64,000 nucleotides of DNA from Helichrysum umbraculigerum (Eukaryota; Streptophyta; Magnoliopsida; Asterales; Asteraceae). Location: contig CATIUR010000002.1 of NCBI GenBank assembly GCA_949592205.1, positions 7,044,501 through 7,108,500 on the forward strand, given 5' to 3'. Position 1 is the first letter of the stretch. Each line of letters starts with the position of its first letter. Below the pieces are notes generated by a model. It was not told where the DNA came from. It saw nothing but the letters and a program-made list of their open reading frames with translations, and ran no database searches. Of this stretch, positions 57,242 through 64,000 are shown piece after piece. A program made the position numbers and the translations under genes.

Positions 57242-57428
57242 TGGCAAAAGGTTGATAACCGGCAATCCAGACCGGCTCACAATTGGCTGTCAATTCTATA
57301 ATGTGGGGGACATACATGACTCACTCAGCGGTTGTGGTTATATAGGTGCCAGGGGTTGAACTTCTGACCTTCTGCTTATTGTGGCAAAGATGCCCCACCC
57401 ATTACCAACTGAGCTACGCACCATTGGC
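57242..57428 (-). mobile_element. tRNA-derived SINE in segmental copy III
   Basis: On the minus strand the head reads CCAATGGTGCGTAGCTCAGT TGGT, a good A box, with a B-box-like GAAGTTCAACCCCT (57353-57366). Target duplication of 18 bp with two mismatches (57224-57241, 57429-57446). The homologous place in copy II (about 54590-54610) is the empty site. It is not a tRNA gene: the acceptor and anticodon stems cannot be formed. Confidence 0.82.
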
Positions 57429-58240
57429 GTCGTCAATAAGTAATTGAAGTAGCAAAATTGTGAGCCTATTTCTTCATCCTCTAATGCTAAATGCTCAAAT
57501 ACAGATATAAAGATATAAAGATATAGACATAAAAAGATTTAATATAATCATGCTTAACGTTTGTCGTGCCAAAGAAGGAAATCTTGCGTTTCATTGTAAG
57601 AAAAATTCTGCTTATGTACGACATTTAATTAATGACATTATTCTCTTATACTTTATGTTATCAAAATATAAAAAAAATCCTACGAATAGCTTAATTGTTA
57701 GCTTCATAAATATATAGGAATCATCATATCCATAAAGGTATATATATACTATCTTAACTTATTAAAAAGAAATCTTATAGCTATATTTTAACCAACGTTA
57801 AATCTTAACTTCCTTTAAGCCATATATATATCCGATCCATTAGTAGATAAATAATAGGGGAATTCATCTTTGAAGTTTAAACAAAGAACTCATATAACAT
57901 GTATAGCGGGAGAGGGTTATAATTCTTATACAAGTCACAAAAATAGATTGATTTAGATAATTTTACCTTTTTATGTGTGTTATCATAATAATTCTAAAAT
58001 GTATAAACTACACTACATGTTAAAAAAGAACAAACTAAGTTTTATAAGAATAAATATTTTACCTTGCATAATCCATATGTATACATGAGTTTAACGGCTA
58101 GCATACATAAAGAAAATAACCTTCTTTTTTTTTCAAAACAAAGAAAGAAAGAAATGATCTAGCATCAATCAATCGAAATAATTAAATAATTGGATAGAAT
58201 ACTTGATAGAGTGATTGACAATGATTCTTGTGTTATAAAG

Positions 58241-58367
58241 GCGATGATTCGTATAACATCAAAATTTATCCGTACATCACTAAGCCTGCTTTACAGTGTT
58301 GTATTGTACAACATTATAAAGCACATTTAGTGGTGAATAGATAAACTGAAGTGGTGTACGAATCGCT
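58241..58367. mobile_element. Small MITE, 127 bp
   Basis: Ends GCGATGATTCGTATAAC and, reversed, GCGATTCGTACACC; the centre is TACAGTGTTGTATTGTACAA. Absent from copy II. A relative with TACAGTGTTGTACAGTAC lies at 62176-62280. Confidence 0.6.
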
Positions 58368-58478
58368 TCCCACGTTGCAATTACGTTTAAGGTACATTAT
58401 TCAGTTACCTTAAAGAAAACCTTTTAACCCACAAAGCGTAAAAGAAAACGAACGATCCATGACTCCAGATGTTTTAAA

Positions 58479-58835
58479 TTACAATGTCAATTGTCGAAGC
58501 ATTCTGAGCGCCGTTGAAAACCTTAATCCCAGAGTAATGCTTTTCAACTTGTCAAAGGACTTCTTAAAATTTTCATGGTTATTTATCTGAACGAGCTTGG
58601 AAAGGTTCATAGTGTTGATCCTTTTCTTCTTCGACCGAGTTGCTTTTTCCACACGATGCTTGGGATCTTTTACATAGCTAGCATTTTCTTGTTTGGACCT
58701 GTCAATATCTCCTGGAACAAGCCCATCACAAGTCTTTTTATGAGATACACTTGAATCCAGCCCATAAAATATATTGTTTTTTTGGTCAAAATGTGTTGGA
58801 CTAGATAAGTTTGGCCCATGTTTCACACCTCCCAT
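58479..58835 (-). pseudogene. Degenerate ORF (118 codons), possibly a LINE ORF fragment
   Basis: Reads MGGVKHGPNLSSPTHFDQ, a basic stretch (KATRSKKKRINTMNLSK) and ends ALRMLRQLTL. The composition resembles the basic linker of LINE ORF1 proteins such as the one at 10464-11498, but no domain is present. Upstream on the same strand, 58950-59190 has broken coding-like frames (RRWMADIGEGLP, FSESMNGEAYMVLNTAFDVG) with stops. I cannot name the source. Confidence 0.3.
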
Positions 58836-61611
58836 GTTCCCAGATTTTTTTTGACAAATAGGTTTGGCCCTTGGTGTATTTAATATTTTAATGTGGTCAT
58901 ATTTGGATAATTATGAAATTAATCAAACCTGAGTATATGCAAACATTAACCGGAAGGCCTTCACCAATATCAGCCATCCATCGACGAACATTGTCATCTA
59001 TCATTTCTTGTAAAATTGTCTTGAACCTTTTGCAGTATGAGGGCGAGTCAAATCTAACATCCCCACATCAAAAGCAGTATTAAGAACCATGTATGCTTCT
59101 CCATTCATGCTTTCACTAAAATCTCTAACCTCTTCGCCTCTTCAAAGAGTTTTCGCTTTGCATCCGGCTTACCATCCATATGTGATATCAAGTGTAATCT
59201 TCAAACTTTGAACTATCATGTTTATGTATAGTTTACTTTACCATAAAATATGAGATCAACTTACTGGAGCTTGACAAGGATTGTAATATGTCATCACTTT
59301 AACGTGTCCAAAATTTGAATTCTATAAAAAGTTATTTTGAATTGTAGTGTTTTTGTTACGATAACAAGAAACACAAATCAAATATCCACAAAAAAATGTT
59401 GATCAGTGATTTCAGATACGTCTCTCAACCATTTTAAGTTCAATCTTTTCAAACAACAATAATACATTAAAATGATATATAAATTTAATATAGATGATAA
59501 ATTTGATAATGAATGCCAGGGGCCAGTTTGTTAAGTTAACGAATGCCAGGGGCAAATATATGAACATGCGAAAGTCATATAGGAAGTTGAAAGAACGGTG
59601 CCCTTTCTTAAAAAATAATTTAAGGAAAAAGCTGAAAGAAATGTCAATGGTGGGAATCGAACATGTGTATCTCACAAAAAAAGGAGCGCCTTTTTTGTAC
59701 CAAGAACTATATGAATGAAAATGACAATCCTCGAACTCGAGGTGGGGGCTGAGCTATACTCGTTTACATCCATAGTTAGGGTCTACTTGAGTTGACACGG
59801 CGACCTTTGTAATAAATGAACTGAGTTAAAGTTGAGCTTCAATTCCCAACCTATTTCTAGCTTCATTGCTTCTCGATTAAGTGGAGTTTCATAGCCGTGA
59901 ATTTCATGTATTCACGCATTTGTACTCAATTCTAGCCTTCAACTTTGTTGAAGATTAGTTCATTTATATGTTATGTTGTTTGCCTTCAACTTTGTTCTCA
60001 GCGGAATATATTCATGTTAAAACGGAGCTCATATATATAATCTAGTTCATATAATCATTTAATCATATATATTTGGGTTGGATATTGATTGCTTTATTTT
60101 CCAAATATTGACAGCTAACCATTACTCTCAAGAAACAGGATATAGACCCGCCTGAGAAGAACCGATTTGATTGATTGTTGCTTTGCTGGGGGACTGGTCG
60201 AGACGTCGAGTATGTGAAATGGTTAAATGCCGATTATAAGGTGCTTATCAATTTCCATTTTATTTATCTATCTATCATCTCCTCATTCTTGCAACAATGT
60301 TATTGAACCCAAACGGTATGTTAGTTGGACCGGTTAAGTTATTGGACCATTACTCCCTGTTGAGGCAAATTGGTCTTGGTTAAGGCCTAACAAATCTCAA
60401 GAATCTGATAACAAGAGTTGGTAATTATTAGTATTATTTTTTTTTATAAAGAAATCTTGAATTAAGGCCTAAGGGTAACATAACTCTCATAGGCGGATTT
60501 GAGGGTGTGCAAGATAAGCTATTGCACAGGGCCCTATTTTTCTTGGGGCCCAAATTTTTAAGTTTTATGATGTAACTATGACGATTTCTGTACTTTTCAA
60601 TGTCATTAAACGAAGTTTTATGATGCTACATACGATAGTTGTTTTATGATGCTACATACGATAGTTATTGAATGTACAACAACAAAAATCAAGTTTTATC
60701 TGTGTGTATCAATGGAGGATATGTGGTTAACGGTCTGATTTGGGGAAGAAGACCCCTTTTCAAATTCTTTTTTAATTTTTAAGGGCCTATAATTTTTTAA
60801 TGGCACACGGCATCAAAATTGAACGAGAAGGCCCTGATTAACTCTTTGTAGGCTTACAAGTTAAATGACGATTAATGAAGTATTAATTTGAAGGAATAAA
60901 AGTGAAAGTTTAAAAAGTGTATATTTTTTGTTTTCAAATGTTTAAACAAAAGTTGGTTAAGTTAGTGATATCAATGTGTAAAATTGAGATCGTAATGATA
61001 ATTGAACATTTTTGGGGGAAAAATAAAGGGAAAATATCTTATATCCCCCATTTAAACCTCCTAATTACAAATTTTCGCACCTAATCATCCTAATTACATA
61101 TATTCCCAACCTAAACTATAATTCTCTTATATATATCCATTTCTCCGAATTAATAACAATTAATTCTTTTAAATGCATATATTACAACACTAACGATCAT
61201 ATTACCCTTTCCATCATACACTACTATATATTACTCGAGTAATAAACAAGATAAAAAATACGTACAGTATCTCAAGCTTAAAAGTACAAACGTGCATTCT
61301 TTTAATTGAATCCAACATCAACACATCACTATTTATCATCCAAAGTACACATACATTGAAAATTAATAGATCAACAAAAGCTAAATATACAAGATAAAAA
61401 CAAACCGTTCCTTAATCGAAAACGGCAAAATTCTGATAAAAGTAGTAAACTGATTTAATTCTCAATAAAAACGAAAGAGACTAAAAAAGCAAACAAGTTT
61501 TAAAAACATAGTTATCAGTTCCAATTTTTACTTATTGAAAAACTAACAACGCAAATATGAAACCCAAAAGTAGAATCTGCATATCATTTCGACCCTAACA
61601 TTGTGCCACTC
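58836..61611. other. Intergenic DNA with broken coding-like frames and old repeats
   Basis: 59640-59720 holds a B-box-like GTTCGATTCCCACC on the minus strand, possibly an old SINE. 60480-60860 resembles a widespread plant repeat with GGGCCC words (CAGGGCCCTATTTTTC). No complete gene is seen. The small ORF at 59494-59718 has no family likeness. Confidence 0.4.
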
Positions 61612-62690
61612 TCATACGCTTTTACGTTCTTTATCGTCTCCTAAAATAAGAAATAAGTATTAGCTTTGAATAAATACGTCAAAGAAATAAATAACATGAG
61701 ATGGGTTTTTCATTAAACAAAAGTTTAATCTAATTATGTTGTGTGGGTATAATATGTTACTTATTATGTTCAGTTATCTTGTAGTTATATTTTTGGTGGT
61801 CGAAGTTGAATAATAGAAAGTTGACGTTGCTGGTAAAAGAAGTGGTGGTGTTTTTGTGAAGAAAAGAAGCTCAGGGACCAAATCTGTCAATTCTTGGAAG
61901 TGATATTGTATATGTTCATCGTATTGTGCAGAAACCCTTCTAACTTTATGCTATTTTTCTCTCTTCTTCATTATTCGATCTAGTGCTCTAAATTGTGGTT
62001 TACTGCTTGTTTATGTGTATCATCTTGATACATATTATCGTTCATTGATAATAAGTCTAGTAAGAGCTTGAGAGATTTTTATGTAATAATCAGTTTTGTT
62101 GTGATTTATATAAGTTGGTTGATAAATCTGGAGTTATAATCTAGATTTGTGTTTGGTTAAAACTTTGTTCAGGTGTTGATATATACCACAAACTTTTTTA
62201 TTCATACACCAAAGATATACATTACAGTGTTGTACAGTACTACAACATGATGCATAAAGATTGATGTATAGATATATCAAAAGATTTGTTGTATTTATCA
62301 CTAGGCAAAGAAAAAAGACGTCGTAATCACCGAACTGAACTTGTACGACATTGTTATTAAATTAAACAAAGTAAAAACGTGCGTACCTTGACCTACTAGA
62401 AGTAAACACAAGAAATGGGCGAAGAGTAGGATTACTAGGTAAGCCTTGTTAATGATAAAGGAACCAAGATCGGTAACTTCTTGAGAATAACCCGCGTTAA
62501 GTGCCGCTGTAGCAACACCGTTGGCCATTGATTCGACAAAATTCATGGCCACATAGACACCGAAAGCAAATGCGGCCGCCATTGGGACAGATAGCAGGAT
62601 AACTACGTGAACAATAATAAGTTGCCACAACACCCCGAGTTCCTCAAACATTCTTTCCATTCGTTCCGCTGCTAATTTCAATTGATTCAT
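61612..62690 (-). CDS. Predicted small membrane protein (110 aa, two exons)
   Basis: ATG at 62690; exon 1 62690-62387 ends CAAG|GTACGC, exon 2 61640-61612 begins after CTTATTTTAG and ends VTGA. The 746-bp intron gives a C terminus GDDKERKSV; read through, the frame instead runs on for 28 more residues to 62301. The protein has a charged N terminus (MNQLKLAAERMERMFEELG), a hydrophobic segment at about residues 21-50, a small-residue loop (MANGVATAALNAGYSQEVTD), and a second membrane segment at 83-100. Both termini would face the same side. A TATA-like ATATAAAA lies about 85 bp upstream. I do not recognise the family; the gene model is inferred from splice signals and composition. Confidence 0.55.
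62176..62280. mobile_element. Small MITE inside the membrane-protein gene's intron
   Basis: Ends TTGATATATA and, reversed, TTGATATATC; the centre, TACAGTGTTGTACAGTAC, is shared with the MITE at 58241. Confidence 0.5.
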
Positions 62691-62773
62691 TGATTTATTA
62701 ATTTATGGTAGTAGATGGTTTATTGTAGAGAATACAAGCTAGATAATGGAAACAGAATCAACTATTTTTCTAG

Positions 62774-62781
62774 TTTTATAT
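62774..62781 (-). promoter_or_regulatory. TATA-like box of the membrane-protein gene
   Basis: ATATAAAA on the minus strand, about 85 bp upstream of the ATG. Confidence 0.45.
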
Positions 62782-62785
62782 TTAC

Positions 62786-64000
62786 TACACACGTACGCGG
62801 TACGTATTTATCTTTTATTTAAATTTTCCATTCCCTTCTTTGATTTCTAATATTATACGGAGTATTTATTTATGTTATTTATTATTATTTATATGTGTAT
62901 AGATCATAGGCAATTGATGATAGATTTGTTTTGTTATCAAAAAGTAAAGAAAATCAATTATAAGATTATTATAAATGATGGCAATTGTGTGGGGTGTGAT
63001 TATAAATTTTTGCTTAACTTACAATTTAAGGTTATGAACTAATCATACATAAGATCGGGGGAAGAGTTAGAAATTTATATATGGGGGCAAAAAAACAAAA
63101 AAAAATTCTACTATTTTGAGGGAGCAAAATTTTTAAAATATCACTAATTACTTTAACATTTTTTCTTTTTTGCGTAATTTTATATATATTGGGGGCAGGT
63201 GCCCCTTACCCCCCTCTAAATCGACCCTTGCATAAGATAACACGGGCATGAAATTCCCTTTTATTCTCACAACATACTGAATGGAAAAAGTTATAATACT
63301 CCCTAGTACGGAGTATAAAAACGAGAGCGGGTTTATTGTATTGGGCCGAGAAGAGCACAACCCAAAAGCAATACTATTGGGCCATGTAACTCAACGAAAC
63401 ACGAAAAACAGGCAAGGACTGCTATCATTCTTAAAGTAAAATAAAAATAAAAACTATTTAATTCGTCTTTTTTAATATATGTATAAACTCACTATGTCAC
63501 TATTTCATGACAATCAATATTATAATCGGTTTTATAAGCACATACCATGAATATATGCTATATCTTTCACTACAACTAATTCGTCACATTCTTAATTCGT
63601 CAGAGTACAATAAAGACATCTTTAATAGTAATTGGTATATGAAATTTACTCATTGTGAATTTTTCGTTCACCGATTTATCACCATCTTATAATTCATTTC
63701 CAAATTCCAAAATTATAATAATTTTTTTTTTAACACGCATAAATAAAATGATAGGAAACGAGTGTTACATGGTCAACAAAAACATGCGAGAATGTAATTC
63801 ATACATTGAAAAACATACAATATTTTAAAAACTTTATTTATCAACTAAGACCACGAAATCAATACTCCGTATAATACAATGTAAATGTTTTAAGCATAAG
63901 GCAGGCTAAGCTACCAACCCTAACCCCTAAGTTTTTTTGGTCGTTTGGCGATACAAGACCAGTGATGGAAATCTATTATGTGAATGAACTTCCAAAAACT
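62786..64000. other. Intergenic DNA to the right edge
   Basis: 63050-63235 looks like an old repeat (ATCGGGGGAAG ... GGGGGCAGGTGCCCCTTACC ... AAATCGACCCTTGC) with partly self-complementary ends. No gene is supported. Confidence 0.4.

Larger units (their letters stand above)
56918..58420 (+). repeat. Segmental duplication copy III
   Basis: Matches 54295-56030: shared blocks include AATCTCAATAAATAAGATTA, TGGCCAAATTCTTC, GTTGAAGCTTTCTTAGATGA, AAATGATCTAGCATCAATCA and TTGCAATTACGT. The first 260 bp also match the end of copy I. Two insertions are unique to it: a SINE (57242-57428) and a small MITE (58241-58367). Confidence 0.85.

Noticed and set aside
57242..57428. tRNA gene on the minus strand
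   Set aside because: Only A- and B-box-like words are present; no cloverleaf, and target duplication plus the empty site show a SINE.
59494..59718. 74-codon ORF with basic N terminus
   Set aside because: No homology recognised, no supporting signals; a B-box-like word on the other strand suggests old SINE sequence.

Overview
This is plant nuclear DNA, most likely from an Asteraceae-type dicot (an inference from the style of the retroelements and the compact two-exon methyltransferase gene; no marker settles the species). It is dominated by Ty3/gypsy chromoviruses (Tekay/Del-like: gag, protease, RT, RNase H, integrase, chromodomain, LTRs of 1.9-2.9 kb). Only two host genes can be supported: an O-methyltransferase (37881-39270, + strand, two exons) and a predicted small membrane protein (61612-62690, - strand, two exons).

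Left part, 1-6045: the 3' end of a + strand chromovirus (D) is cut twice, by an LTR running in from the left edge (G, 1-1094) and by a complete solo LTR (H, 1352-3973, target duplication TGTTG). 6046-10080 is AT-rich intergenic DNA with a Stowaway-like MITE and a tRNA-derived SINE.

Centre-left, 10081-35944: a four-level nest. A LINE-like unit with only an ORF1-type (RRM) reading frame and a poly(A) end holds chromovirus C (11504-35019, TSD CTTCG). C's 3' LTR holds chromovirus A (11941-26443, TSD CCTTA). A's 5' LTR holds a truncated relative B (20527-24949), whose arrival was accompanied or followed by a deletion.

35945-40960: an old segmental-duplication copy, then the O-methyltransferase gene and an 84-bp minisatellite. 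41410-51979: a solo LTR (F, TSD GTTGC) interrupted by a young gag-only element (E, 41896-49596, TSD ATAAT) whose two 2873-bp LTRs are almost identical.

52985-58420: two further copies of the segmental duplication. Comparing copies shows empty and filled sites for two fold-back MITEs, a SINE and a small MITE. 58479-64000 is mostly non-coding, with a degenerate ORF and the membrane-protein gene.

The least expected signal lies inside the LTRs. Seven of the eight LTR types carry a cluster of short inverted repeats about 0.8-1.2 kb from the LTR 5' end. In five of them the units are built as variable complementary arms around a CGGCG core that always reads CGGCG on the element's sense strand. The clusters lie between a GTAAG donor-like site and, in five LTR types, a fused CAG|GTGAGT acceptor/donor-like site. 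A second shared structure is a hairpin with changing stem but constant GGA loop core just upstream of the polypurine tract.
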